Positions 54,073-63,255 of a stretch of DNA of 64,000 nucleotides are shown here, in pieces (within the stretch, counting starts at the first letter, position 1; every line of letters starts with the position of its first letter). Both the position numbers and the translations under genes were made by a program. The stretch comes from Paraburkholderia fungorum (GTDB lineage: Bacteria; Pseudomonadota; Gammaproteobacteria; Burkholderiales; Burkholderiaceae), in the NCBI RefSeq assembly GCF_900099835.1, contig NZ_FNKP01000002.1, forward strand, positions 1,364,001-1,428,000, written 5' to 3'. The notes beneath the pieces are model-generated. The model saw only the letters and a list, made by a program, of their open reading frames with translations, did no database searches and was not told the DNA's origin.

Positions 54073-55161
54073 ATGAAGTCTCTGCTTACGGTATTCGGCG
54101 CCATCGCGAGCGGCGCGGCGCTGATGGGTCTTGTCGCGTGCGGCGGCAGTTCGGGATCGATCAGCATGCAGCAATCTTTTACATCGACGATGCTGGTCTC
54201 CGATGGATCGGTCGCTGCCGCGCACACCGACGCCAATCTGAAAAACGCGTGGGGCGTCGCGTTCAATCCAAAAGGTTTCGTCTGGGTCGCCGACAACGGC
54301 ACCTCGCTCGCCACGCTGTATGACGGCAATGGTGTGCCGCAATCGCTGGTAGTCAGTATCCCGAATGGAACGAATGGCGCGGCGAATCCCACCGGCATCG
54401 TGTTCAACGGCACGACGGATTTCAGCGTGACGCAAGGCGGTAAAACCGGCGTGGGCGCCTTCATCTTTGCGGGCGAAGGCGGCACGATCACCGCGTGGGC
54501 ACCGGCCGTTCTCCCCACGACAGCAAACGTCATGTACGACGACGGCAGCGGCGGAGCCGTCTACAAAGGACTCGCGCTGGCCAGCAACGGCGGCGCCAAC
54601 TTCCTGTACGCAACCGATTTTCATAACAACAAGATCGACGTATTCGACAAGAGCTTCACGAAGATTTCTCTGCCCGGCAAGTTTCAGGACCCGTCGATTC
54701 CAGCAGGCTTTGCGCCATTCGGCATTCAGGCAATCGGCGCAAAACTGTTCGTCACTTACGCAAAACAGGATGCAGCCGCGCATGACAATGTCGACGGCGC
54801 AGGCCTCGGTTTCGTCGATATGTTCGACACCACCGGCAATCTGCTGATGCGCTTCGCCAGCGCGGGTCCGCTGAATGCGCCGTGGGGCATCGCGCAGGCA
54901 CCGGCAAATTTCGGGCGCTTCAGCGGCGATGTGCTGATCGGCAACTTCGGCGACGGCAAAATCAATGCGTTCGATCCAGCCAGCGGGCAGTTGCTCGGCG
55001 CGGTCAATCTGTCCAACGGCAGCGACTTTGTTCAAGCGGGATTGTGGGGGCTGGCCTTCGGTAATGGGCTCAGCAATCAGCCTGTCAATACGCTGTTTTT
55101 TGCTGCGGGGCCGAACCACGAAGCCAACGGACTCTATGGTCGCATCGACGTGAAGATGTGA
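54073..55161 (+). CDS. TIGR03118 family lipoprotein (beta-propeller-like)
   Basis: The 362-residue product has a lipoprotein signal ending GLVACGG. Repeats such as NLKNAWGVAFNPKGFVWVADNGT, NPTGIVFNGT, YKGLALASNGG, APFGIQAIGAKLFVTYAKQ, APWGIAQAP and GLWGLAFGNG suggest a beta-propeller of about six blades. The pattern matches what I recall as TIGR03118. GGAGG precedes the ATG well. Function is unknown; it is exported and probably anchored to a membrane. Confidence 0.85.
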   Translation: MKSLLTVFGAIASGAALMGLVACGGSSGSISMQQSFTSTMLVSDGSVAAAHTDANLKNAWGVAFNPKGFVWVADNGTSLATLYDGNGVPQSLVVSIPNGTNGAANPTGIVFNGTTDFSVTQGGKTGVGAFIFAGEGGTITAWAPAVLPTTANVMYDDGSGGAVYKGLALASNGGANFLYATDFHNNKIDVFDKSFTKISLPGKFQDPSIPAGFAPFGIQAIGAKLFVTYAKQDAAAHDNVDGAGLGFVDMFDTTGNLLMRFASAGPLNAPWGIAQAPANFGRFSGDVLIGNFGDGKINAFDPASGQLLGAVNLSNGSDFVQAGLWGLAFGNGLSNQPVNTLFFAAGPNHEANGLYGRIDVKM

Positions 55162-55196
55162 AGATGTGAAGCGCGGCGCTTAAATAGCCAACCCGT

Positions 55197-56171
55197 CTAG
55201 CTTTTTGCTCCGCGCAACGCGTAGGCGGAAAGCATCGCAACGCGCGCGCCGCTCAACATCCTGACGATCCGTTTCGCTGCGTGACGCATGCGCCCGCGCA
55301 GATGCGCGACGCGCATATGGCGCCAGAAACGGTCGGGCACGAATTCGACGAAGCGCGCTTCTTTTTCCAGCAAGGCTTTGCTGCCCGGCAAATGGACAAA
55401 CGAGCAGCAGCGGAACCACCGCAAATCGCGATAATTGTTGCCCGCCCAATGACGCCCCACTGCCTGGTACGCGCCGACTTCGATCAGCACCTGCCCTTCG
55501 TCGGCGAGCGAATTGAGCGCGGCGGAAATAAAGGCTTCGTCGCCGTGATGCTTGAGCTGGTCGCTCTCACTGAGGTAGCGCGCGTAACTGGCTCGCGCGC
55601 GCGGCACCAGGCGGCGCAATGAAGCGGCCGTGGCGAGCAGAAACTCGCCACCGTACCAGCGTGGATTTCTGAGCCGCCGGTCCGCGACGATCTCCAGATC
55701 GGCAACCACGCGCTCGCTGCCGTACGCGGGAAACACCTGATCCGAAATATCGAATACACCGAGGCCCGCTTCGGCACATCGCTCGATCAGTTCGCCGTCG
55801 AGCGGCAACAGCGCGACCATGTCGGCATCGAGTAAAAGCAGCATGGTGTCGGCCGGCAGGCTTTCGGCCACCTGGTCCATCAGATCGAGTTTGAAATGCG
55901 CGGCGTAAAACGGCGTGTTCTTCGGCAACTCGATCGTCGCGGTGAGCGTCGCGACGGCCGGCCGGTTCTCCGGCCGCATCGTTTCGAGCCGTTGCGCGAC
56001 GAGCGCCGGTGCGTTGGTCATGATCGTCAACGTCGGCATGCCTACCTGCCGCAAGCTGTTATTCAGGCAGATTGCCTGACTCACGTACGACAACGGGTCG
56101 CGATTGGTCGAGTTGGGACCCGGCTTCACGTCGACGTCGACATAAACGAGAGTGCAAGGAAAAAGATTCAC
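55197..56171 (-). CDS. Putative glycosyltransferase (GT-A fold with DAD motif)
   Basis: The 324-residue product starts with GTG (GGAG lies upstream); the open frame reaches further but the family-like text starts with VNLFPCTLVYVDVDVKPGP. Key features are LLLLDADMVALLP, a DxD motif, and FPAYGSERVVADLEIVADRRLRNPRWYGGEF (in part), as in GT-A nucleotide-sugar enzymes. The C-terminus has a basic, hydrophobic segment that could bind membranes. The substrate is unknown and no polysaccharide cluster is nearby. Confidence 0.65.
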   Translation of the reverse strand: MNLFPCTLVYVDVDVKPGPNSTNRDPLSYVSQAICLNNSLRQVGMPTLTIMTNAPALVAQRLETMRPENRPAVATLTATIELPKNTPFYAAHFKLDLMDQVAESLPADTMLLLLDADMVALLPLDGELIERCAEAGLGVFDISDQVFPAYGSERVVADLEIVADRRLRNPRWYGGEFLLATAASLRRLVPRARASYARYLSESDQLKHHGDEAFISAALNSLADEGQVLIEVGAYQAVGRHWAGNNYRDLRWFRCCSFVHLPGSKALLEKEARFVEFVPDRFWRHMRVAHLRGRMRHAAKRIVRMLSGARVAMLSAYALRGAKS

Positions 56172-56504
56172 GTTGCTCCTCACCACGCGTGAGCGACGGT
56201 TCGCTTTTCCAGCGCTGCCGTGACGGTCAATCAGTTGATCGAGTGGTCCTTCGCGCGGCGAGCAGACGTCCGCGCAATGCGCTGATGCGCGGCGATGGAG
56301 TCGGATGATCCGGGCGCGCAGCATCAGGTATGGACAATCGTTTCACGTCCTTATATTGCGTTTCCGCCAAAACTCAGCGAGTCATAACGTGGCCCTTTTG
56401 ACCGGCATCGCGTGATGATGCTTCTCGCAATTATTGCTGCGGCATTGTTGAGCGGGAGCGATGGGGTGTGTTCATCGAGCGATGAGTAGCAAGTTATAGC
56501 TACC

Positions 56505-56516
56505 TTGTCTAGACAA
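56505..56516. promoter_or_regulatory. HutC/GntR-like operator 1
   Basis: TTGTCTAGACAA is a perfect 12-bp palindrome. HutC-type GntR regulators bind sites of the TTGTATATACAA or TGTCTAGACA kind. It lies 293 bases upstream of the permease start. Confidence 0.5.
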
Positions 56517-56657
56517 ATTTAGTTCAGCGTCGCCGACTAAACTCTCCTTCCGTCTGCCATAAAACCTGAAAATTCTCATCAAATGTAAGCTTTGCAAGCA
56601 AACTTTGATAACCCAGACCGCATAGCCATGCTCGGGTAAACGACTAAAAAAGTCGAC

Positions 56658-56669
56658 TTGTATAGACAT
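56658..56669. promoter_or_regulatory. HutC/GntR-like operator 2
   Basis: TTGTATAGACAT is a near match to the first site (two differing bases). It lies 140 bases upstream of the permease start, about 153 bases from site 1, roughly 14-15 helical turns. Confidence 0.45.
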
Positions 56670-56808
56670 TTTGGCTGCCTTAAAGTCCTACCTGATTGTG
56701 AGCCTCTGCCCCGCGGCTCCGGTCTCGGGAGACCCGCGAAGTCAGCCGGTCGATTGTCTGAATCTGACGGCGCGCGTGAACCACCTGCGCCGGGCCAAGA
56801 GGATTTTC

Positions 56809-58254
56809 ATGTCTGCATCCCAGGGCGGAACGCGCGAGCGCGGCATCGCCGAGCGCCGCACCATCGACTACATTCCCGACGCCGAACGTCACGGCAGCGT
56901 CTTCAGCCAGTTCACGCTGTGGCTCGCGGCCAATTTGCAGATCACGGCGATCGTGACCGGCGCGCTTGCCGTGGTGCTCGGCGGCGATGTGTTCTGGTCG
57001 CTGGTCGGCTTGCTGATCGGGCAACTGATCGGCGGCGGCGTGATGGCGCTGCACGGCGCACAAGGCCCGCAACTCGGCCTCCCGCAGATGATTTCCAGCC
57101 GCGTGCAGTTCGGCGTCTACGGCGCGGTCATTCCGATCGTGCTCGTATGTCTTATGTACGTCGGCTTCTCGGCAAGCGGCTCGGTGCTGGCGGGACAGGC
57201 CGTCGCCCAGTTGCTGCACGTGAAAGACGCGCTCGGCATCGTCGCGTTCACCGCGGTAATCGTGGTGTTCACGGTGATCGGCTATCGCGTGATTCATCTG
57301 GTAGGGCGCGTTGCCAGCGTGATCGGCGTGATCGCGTTCGTCTACATGTTCGCGCAGTTGCTGATCGGTCATGACATTTCGGCGCTGCTCGCGAACCGCC
57401 ATTTCACCGTGAGCAGCTTCCTGCTCGCGATGTCGCTTTCCGCGTCGTGGCAAATCGCATTCGGCCCGTACGTAGCCGACTATTCGCGTTATCTGCCGCG
57501 CAGCACGTCTCCGCGTAAAACGTTCTGGGCGATCGCGGCGGGGGCGATCATCGGCGCGCAGGTGTCGATGGTGTTCGGCGTATTCGCCGCCGCGCTCGCG
57601 GGCAAGCAGTTCTCCGGGCACGAGGTGTCGTTCGTGGTCGGCCTCGGCGCGACCGGCACGATCGCCGCGCTGCTCTACTTCGCGATTGCGTTCGGCAAGA
57701 TCACCATCACGACGCTCAACGCGTATGGCAGCGTGATGTCGATCGCGACCGTGGTCAGCGGCTTTAGCGGCGACCAGAAACTATCCGCGCGCAGCCGTCT
57801 TGCGTACATCCTCGGCATGGTCGGTATCGCGATGTGGCTCGCGCTCGCAGGACGTCACGCGTTCCTGAAGGAATTCTCGTCGTTCATCCTGTTCCTGCTG
57901 GCGTTTTTTACGCCGTGGAGCGCGATCAATCTGGTCGACTACTACTTCATCACCCGCGACCGCTACGACGTGCCCGCGCTGTACGATCCGGACGGCCGCT
58001 ACGGACGCTGGAACATGACCGGCATCGTCGTGTATGTGATCGGCGTGCTGGTGCAGTTGCCGTTCATTTCCAGCGCGTTCTATACGGGTCCGCTCGTCGA
58101 CGCGCTCGACGGCACCGACATTTCGTGGATCATCGGCCTGATTGTGCCCGCCGTGCTGTATTACGTCGCGGCTCGCCGCAGGAGCCACGAAGCGCCAGCG
58201 CATCTGATTTTGCCTGCCGAGGCAGCACGGGTTGCCGAATTCGTTTCGAAGTAA
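56809..58254 (+). CDS. NCS1-family purine/cytosine permease-like transporter
   Basis: The 481-residue product has 12 helices and family motifs GGDVFWSLVGLLIGQLIGGGVMALHGAQGPQLGLPQM (in part), AFGPYVADYSRYLP, and GKITITTLNAYGS. It imports a nucleobase or related ring compound with H+ or Na+. AGAGG precedes the ATG; the upstream open frame of 46 codons is not supported. In Pseudomonas a CodB-like permease belongs to the HutC-controlled histidine/urocanate genes, so urocanate or a related imidazole is one candidate (inference). No hut genes are in the window. Confidence 0.9.
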   Translation: MSASQGGTRERGIAERRTIDYIPDAERHGSVFSQFTLWLAANLQITAIVTGALAVVLGGDVFWSLVGLLIGQLIGGGVMALHGAQGPQLGLPQMISSRVQFGVYGAVIPIVLVCLMYVGFSASGSVLAGQAVAQLLHVKDALGIVAFTAVIVVFTVIGYRVIHLVGRVASVIGVIAFVYMFAQLLIGHDISALLANRHFTVSSFLLAMSLSASWQIAFGPYVADYSRYLPRSTSPRKTFWAIAAGAIIGAQVSMVFGVFAAALAGKQFSGHEVSFVVGLGATGTIAALLYFAIAFGKITITTLNAYGSVMSIATVVSGFSGDQKLSARSRLAYILGMVGIAMWLALAGRHAFLKEFSSFILFLLAFFTPWSAINLVDYYFITRDRYDVPALYDPDGRYGRWNMTGIVVYVIGVLVQLPFISSAFYTGPLVDALDGTDISWIIGLIVPAVLYYVAARRRSHEAPAHLILPAEAARVAEFVSK

Positions 58255-58339
58255 CCGTTCATCCTGCGCGGCGCGAGCGATTTGCGCCGCCGTCAATGCG
58301 TGCTTCAATCCGCATCGCGCTCCACCTTCAACTTTCCCG

Positions 58340-59503
58340 CTACCCTTTCAACCCACGTAGCGGCCTAAAAAACCGCCGGATCTCGGTCGCGAGCAAGCCG
58401 GGTTTTTCCATCGCCGCGAAGTGGCCACCGCTCGGCATGTCGGTCCATTGAACGACATCGAAAGTTCTTTCGACCCAGCTACGCGGCGGATGACTCAGTT
58501 CCTTTGGGAAATGCGCGAAGCCGAGCGGCGGCACGACGCGCGGCGCGCCGGTGAAACGCATCGGCTGCAAGCGGTTTTCCCAGTACATCTGCATGGACGT
58601 GCCGATGCTTTGTGTGTGCCAGTAGAGCGAGATATTGGTCAGCAAATCGTCTTTGGAAAACACGCTTTCGATGTCGCCGTTGCAATCGCTCCACGCACGA
58701 AACTTTTCGCCGATCCATGCGGCGAGCCCGACCGGCGAATCATTCAGCGACGCGGCCGCCGTTTGCGGTTTGGTGGTATGCATGTGCGCATAACCGCCTT
58801 CCAGCGCGGCCCACTCGAGCTTCTCGCGCAGAAAATTTTCTTCCGCCGCGGTAAGAGGTTTTTGCTCTGCGCCGATCGCCGGTTCGTACGAACTGGGCAG
58901 GAAGTTCAGATGAATGCCGTCGACAACCTGCGGATGCCGCGCCGCCAGCGCAACCGACACGCCTGCGCCGATATCGCCGCCCTGCGCGCCGAAACGCTCA
59001 TAGCCAAGACCGCGCATCAGCGATACCCACAGATCCGCCACCTGAAACGCGGACGTGCCGCCCTGCGCGGGAGCCGCCGAAAACGCGAAGCCGGGTAGCG
59101 ACGGCACGACGACGTCGAATGCGTCGGCGGGATCGGCGCCGAACGAACCCGGGTCGCAAAGCTGGTCGAGCAGCGCGTGAAACTCGAAGAACGAGCCAGG
59201 CCAGCCATGCGTGACGACGAGCGGATAAGGCGCCATCCCCACGCCGCGCCGATGCACGAAGTGCACGCGTTGCCCGTTCACATCGGCGATGAACTGGGCT
59301 TGCTGGTTCAGCTTGCGTTCAGCCGCGCGCCAGTCGAAACGAGTCGCCCAGTAGTCAGCGAGTTCGCGCAGCCACACGGAGTCCGTGCCCTGCTGCCACG
59401 CGGGAGACGGCGTGGCCGGCGCCCAGCGCGTCGCGCGAATCCGCTGACGCAGGTCGTCGATATCCTGATCGGGAATGGCAATCTCAAACGGTTCGATCTG
59501 CAT
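58340..59503 (-). CDS. Epoxide hydrolase (EHN-type alpha/beta hydrolase)
   Basis: The 387-residue product has an N-terminal EHN domain (PFEIAIPDQDIDDLRQRIRATRW, in part), then HGWPGSFFEF, nucleophile Asp177 in GAQGGDIGAGVS, and His361 in MPSGGHFAAMEKP. It opens epoxides by an aspartyl ester. Its length is normal for the family, which includes microsomal-like and LEH-unrelated bacterial enzymes. ATG 59503 gives MQIEPFEIAIPD; a longer frame upstream runs antisense to surE. Substrate unknown. Confidence 0.92.
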   Translation of the reverse strand: MQIEPFEIAIPDQDIDDLRQRIRATRWAPATPSPAWQQGTDSVWLRELADYWATRFDWRAAERKLNQQAQFIADVNGQRVHFVHRRGVGMAPYPLVVTHGWPGSFFEFHALLDQLCDPGSFGADPADAFDVVVPSLPGFAFSAAPAQGGTSAFQVADLWVSLMRGLGYERFGAQGGDIGAGVSVALAARHPQVVDGIHLNFLPSSYEPAIGAEQKPLTAAEENFLREKLEWAALEGGYAHMHTTKPQTAAASLNDSPVGLAAWIGEKFRAWSDCNGDIESVFSKDDLLTNISLYWHTQSIGTSMQMYWENRLQPMRFTGAPRVVPPLGFAHFPKELSHPPRSWVERTFDVVQWTDMPSGGHFAAMEKPGLLATEIRRFFRPLRGLKG

Positions 59504-59803
59504 GACGGTTGTTCCGGATCGCGGTGACGGGTGACGCGTGCGGCGCTTGCGGCAGCGGATCACGACGGCATCCGGCCCGAGGCCACACACGCGGAAAACC
59601 GCATGGTACGCGCGTCGCACGCACTCTGCGTCGCGCGCTTGCGGACCAAACAGAAAAGCCCGCAAATTGCGGGCTTTTCTGCTGTATGGGTGGCTCGTGC
59701 CTTCTGCACCCGCCGCGCCGCATGTCCGTCTGCCGTCACAATCTCGCCATTCGCCGGATAATGCCCGTTCCATTCCGTTACCCACCGAGAGGAGATTGCT
59801 GCG
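59504..59803. other. Divergent intergenic region with an orphan terminator
   Basis: It lies between the starts of the epoxide hydrolase and surE. No protein gene is seen, but it holds the strong terminator listed next. Confidence 0.5.
59651..59681. terminator. Bidirectional intrinsic terminator between divergent genes
   Basis: A perfect 14-bp stem, CAGAAAAGCCCGCA paired with TGCGGGCTTTTCTG, closes a three-base AAT loop. The A/T ends make it work on either strand. Neither flanking gene ends here: both start away from it. Some other transcript probably ends at this site. Confidence 0.9.
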
Positions 59804-60583
59804 ATGTCCGCCTATGAATCCAGAGTGCCGCGCGTGCTGTTGACGAACGACGACGGTATCGACGCCCCCGGCCTCGCCGTGCTCGAAGCCGTCGCCGCCG
59901 AAATCGCCGACGAAGTCTGGGTCGTCGCGCCCGAACACGATCAGAGCGGCACGTCGCATTCCATCAGCCTGCATTCGCCGTTGCGCGTCAGCCGCCAGGG
60001 CGAACGCCGCTTTGGCGTGGCCGGCACGCCCGGCGATTGTGTCGTAATGGGCGTGCGTCATCTGATGCGCGACACGCCGCCCACGCTGATCCTTTCCGGC
60101 ATCAACCGCGGCGGCAATCTCGGCGTCGAGACCATGTTTTCGGGCACTGTCGGCGCGGCGATGACCGGCTTGCTGCTCGGCCTGCCGTCGTTCGCGTTGA
60201 GTCAGACGTTCAGCGACCGCGACAACGTGCGCTGGGACACCGCACGCGCGCTCGCGCCGGGCGTGATCCGTCAGTTGCTGGCGGTCGAACACGCGGTGCC
60301 CACCTGCCTGAACATCAATTTCCCCGATGTCGATGCAGCGGCTGCCGGTCCGCTCACGCCGACCCGGCAAGGCGTCGGTCTGGTCGAAGATATCGACGTG
60401 CTGCCGCAGGTAGACCCGCGCGGCATCGCGTATCACTGGCTGCGTTTTCAGCGCGGCAAGCGCGCGAACGATCCCGATAGTGAAACGGCTGTGGTGGCGT
60501 CGGGCTGCGTGTCGGTGACGCCGCTCGCGTTCGATCGCACGGACGAACCGACCTTCGCGCGGCTCGCGGCGTCGTTGCGATAA
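59804..60583 (+). CDS. surE: 5'/3'-nucleotidase SurE
   Basis: The 259-residue product has the SurE motifs VLLTNDDGIDAPGLAVLE, APEHDQSGTSHSI, GTPGDCVVMGV, LSGINRGGNLGVE, with Asp and Asn residues that bind the metal. It removes phosphate from nucleoside 5'- and 3'-monophosphates. GAGGAG precedes ATG. In most Burkholderia one surE sits with pcm, nlpD and rpoS; none of those follows here, so this is likely a second copy. Confidence 0.95.
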   Translation: MSAYESRVPRVLLTNDDGIDAPGLAVLEAVAAEIADEVWVVAPEHDQSGTSHSISLHSPLRVSRQGERRFGVAGTPGDCVVMGVRHLMRDTPPTLILSGINRGGNLGVETMFSGTVGAAMTGLLLGLPSFALSQTFSDRDNVRWDTARALAPGVIRQLLAVEHAVPTCLNINFPDVDAAAAGPLTPTRQGVGLVEDIDVLPQVDPRGIAYHWLRFQRGKRANDPDSETAVVASGCVSVTPLAFDRTDEPTFARLAASLR

Positions 60584-60646
60584 CGGGGCACGGCCGCCGT
60601 GATGCAACGGTCAGCGAACGTGGACTCGCTCGCCGTTGTCGTTGCG

Positions 60647-61657
60647 TCAGGGGCGCGGTGCGATCGTCAGGCTAGGCGCACCGCCCGGTCCCGCAGGGTC
60701 CGGATTTCCGAACGCTGGGAGGCTGCCGTTCTCACGCGCGCGAGCAATCTCCTCGCGAACCTGCGCACGGGTCTTCGGACCATCCGTCTTCAGTAATGGG
60801 GCGCTCGGCACAGTGGTTTGAACGACCGGCGGTAATACAGCTTGCGCGGTCATCTCTGGCTGGGGTGTCGATGGCACCGATTGAACGGACGCCGCCGCCG
60901 TTTGCGTCGACGGCGGCATGGACTGCGGTTCGGAACTGGACGCGGACTGCTGCAACAGCGGCAATGAATTGACCGCAGCAGGCGCGCCGGGCCCATGCAC
61001 CACCCTCATGCCAGGCGACGCATACGCGGATTCACTCGCCACGGGCACCTCACCCGCAACGCCCGCAGCACCCGCACTGACACCACCCGACTTCGCCACC
61101 ACAGCCCCCGCATTACGCCGACTCCTGGCATAACCCGCAGCGCGATTCGAATACTCGCGAGACGCTACTTGCGGGGCGCGCGAATGTTTGCCGTCCGGTG
61201 CCGAAGACGACGAGGTCAGCACCGGCTTTTGCGCCGACTCAGCGGGTGGCTTGTCCACCTGCGCCGGAGCAACCGCGCGCTGCTCCTGATCCGCGCGCTC
61301 CTGAATTTCTTTCTGCAACTCGACAACCTGCTGATCGTCCCGGTGCGCGGCGCTGATCGCGTTCAACTGCGCCCGCGCCGCCGCCACGTCGTCGCGTAGC
61401 AAACTATTGCGCGCCGCCTTCAGGCTGTTTGCCCGCGCCGCAGGCGAGTCGCTGCGACCGTCGACCGGCGCAGACCTGACCGTGCCGCTCATCGTATTGC
61501 CCTGCCCTGACGCCCGCGTGCCTCCGCCATGCGTGACACCGAGATCGTCCGAGGGCAGCCATTCTTCGTCGGAATGCGAGACGTAAGCTCCGACTCCAAT
61601 GGCTACAGCACCGACGACAAGACCTGTGAAGACTATCTTTCTGGGTTCGCTATACAA
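60647..61657 (-). CDS. Membrane-anchored Pro/Ala/Ser-rich protein with DUF4148-like tail
   Basis: The 336-residue product starts with TTG (GAAGGGGG is eight bases upstream); MYSEPRKIVFTGLVVGAVAIGVGAYVSH gives one membrane helix. A helical segment (LKAARNSLLRDDVAAARAQLN..) is followed by a long Ser/Pro/Gln-rich region and ends with KTRAQVREEIARARENGSLPAFG, which recalls the DUF4148 proteins of Burkholderia. It may be a periplasmic envelope protein. Function unknown. The open frame continues 16 codons upstream. Confidence 0.65.
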   Translation of the reverse strand: MYSEPRKIVFTGLVVGAVAIGVGAYVSHSDEEWLPSDDLGVTHGGGTRASGQGNTMSGTVRSAPVDGRSDSPAARANSLKAARNSLLRDDVAAARAQLNAISAAHRDDQQVVELQKEIQERADQEQRAVAPAQVDKPPAESAQKPVLTSSSSAPDGKHSRAPQVASREYSNRAAGYARSRRNAGAVVAKSGGVSAGAAGVAGEVPVASESAYASPGMRVVHGPGAPAAVNSLPLLQQSASSSEPQSMPPSTQTAAASVQSVPSTPQPEMTAQAVLPPVVQTTVPSAPLLKTDGPKTRAQVREEIARARENGSLPAFGNPDPAGPGGAPSLTIAPRP

Positions 61658-61982
61658 AACGTGTCCCCCTTCCAGTAGTTGACGTGCACGTCTGACACGA
61701 CGCAAACGCGCTCCGATTTCATCAGAGGGTTAGCAGGGATCGGTTGATGCCTCTGCACGGCCGCGCCAACAGGCCGGTAACTCACGTACGAAAGTGTGAG
61801 CGACCTGGATGCGTCCGAATCCGGATTGCGCGGCGTGAGGCTGTGAAACGTCGGATTACGCAGACCGCTTGTCCGAATCCGCCAGCTACGTTCGTACGAA
61901 TGGAACGATGATTGGAACTGCCAATCAATCGTCGTACGTTCACGCGCATCGGCCCGTCCTGTTGAAACCGCAAAGCCTGTGC
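61658..61982. other. Intergenic region with a stem-loop
   Basis: No gene is seen. ACGATGATTGG pairs with CCAATCAATCGT across a five-base loop, with one bulge (61905-61932). It has no T-run, so it is not a normal terminator. It could be a transcript end structure of the EamA gene or a binding site. Confidence 0.4.
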
Positions 61983-62882
61983 CTATACCAGCGGCCCTTC
62001 TTCCTGCTTGCGGCGCACCGCGACCGCGATCGAACTGCCGACGATCAGCGCGACACCCAGCAGCGACATCGCCCCGATCGTCTCGCCCCACACGACGTAG
62101 CCGAATAGCGCGGCCCATACGATGCTCGTGTAGTTGTACGGCGCGAGCGCGCCCGCGTCGGCCTGGCGGAATGCCATCGTCATCAGTAGCTGGCCGGCGG
62201 TGGCGAATGCGCCGAGCAGCGCCATGATCGCCAGCGCGTTGAACGACGGCGTGCGCCACGCAAACAGCAGCGACACGCCCATCACGAGCGTGCCGACCAC
62301 GGTGAAATACAGCACCGTGGTGCCGGAATCGTCGGTGGCGCGAATCCGCTTGATCTGGATGATCGACAGCGCGCCGAAGAACGCGCTCGATATCAGCAGA
62401 ACCGGGCCGAGCCAGCTCGAATGCGAGCCGTCCGGGCGCACCACGAAGAGCACGCCGATGAACCCGATCGCAGCCGCGAGCGCATCGCGCGGCTTGAGCG
62501 TTTCCTTCAGCAGCAGCGGCGCCAGCACGATCACGAGCAGCGTCTCCGAATAGACGATCGCCACGGCTTCGCTGAGCGGCATATACGGCAATCCGGCGAA
62601 GAACAGACCGGACGCGCCGAGCAGTGTCAGCGCGCGCAGGGTCTGCCCGCGCACGTCCATCTGTCTGAAACGTGTGGCGAGCGGTTTGCCGCGCAGGCAT
62701 ATCGCGACGGCGGGGATCAGGCCGAACAGCATGCGGAAGAACGTCACTTCGTTGGCGGGATAAGCGAGCGCGACGGATTTGGCGAGCGCGTCGACCAGCG
62801 CGAAGCAGAACATCGACAGAAGGATCAGCGCGATGCTGCGCAGCGGCACGGCGTTGTGACGGACGGCGGTAATGGGCGGCAT
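61983..62882 (-). CDS. EamA/DMT family transporter
   Basis: The 299-residue product has ten predicted helices in two EamA repeats: ALILLSMFCFALVDALAKSVAL.. and a second starting LISSAFFGALSIIQIKRI. AGGAAAG precedes this ATG; an upstream ATG would add 25 residues. It is a drug/metabolite exporter of unknown substrate, commonly amino acids or derivatives. Single gene in this context. Confidence 0.9.
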   Translation of the reverse strand: MPPITAVRHNAVPLRSIALILLSMFCFALVDALAKSVALAYPANEVTFFRMLFGLIPAVAICLRGKPLATRFRQMDVRGQTLRALTLLGASGLFFAGLPYMPLSEAVAIVYSETLLVIVLAPLLLKETLKPRDALAAAIGFIGVLFVVRPDGSHSSWLGPVLLISSAFFGALSIIQIKRIRATDDSGTTVLYFTVVGTLVMGVSLLFAWRTPSFNALAIMALLGAFATAGQLLMTMAFRQADAGALAPYNYTSIVWAALFGYVVWGETIGAMSLLGVALIVGSSIAVAVRRKQEEGPLV

Positions 62883-63255
62883 GAGCTTTCCTGGAAGCGC
62901 GCAAAGCAGCGCCTTGCCCGGGTGCGTAAATGTCGCGTGGCTTCGCGTGAAGCTCACCAGGCAGGGGAGGCACGATCGACAGTCGGAAAGCGGATTATGC
63001 CCGCCATCGTCTGAAGATTCGCTTGTGCTCCGGCAATCTATTCATCGCGCATCCCGACTGCGCCCGCAACCTCTCGCGCGTAACGCGTCGCCGCCCTTCC
63101 CGCAATTGCGGGTATGTCCCGATACAGGTCCGCTGAACTAATAATATTATTCATATCGATTTCCGCATCCATACGTTAGAGGCTCATGTCTTCTAGCTGT
63201 ATGTGAATCTAATAATAATTATGACCATCATAAGCGGGTACATCAGGAGATGAAG
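62883..63255. other. AT-rich intergenic region with a 12-bp palindrome
   Basis: It holds AATAATATTATT (63140-63151), a perfect palindrome, plus a TAATAATAATTATGA stretch, in a region poorer in GC than the rest. A promoter of the lipoprotein gene probably sits here. Confidence 0.4.

Larger units (their letters stand above)
56172..56808. other. Long intergenic region upstream of the NCS1 permease
   Basis: No gene is seen. It includes two HutC-like palindromes, a CGACT-AAAAA-AGTCG hairpin at 56641-56655 and, in the leader, the hairpin GGTCTC-GG-GAGACC near 56728. No TPP, purine or guanidine aptamer was recognised. Confidence 0.45.

Noticed and set aside
54031..55119. 362-codon minus-strand open frame
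   Set aside because: Antisense to the TIGR03118-type lipoprotein, which has a clear signal and repeats.
56671..56808. Upstream extension of the NCS1 permease, or a riboswitch in its leader
   Set aside because: The extra 46 residues do not match the family start, and AGAGG supports ATG 56809. I looked for TPP and guanidine aptamer landmarks and saw none; only a short GGTCTC/GAGACC hairpin.
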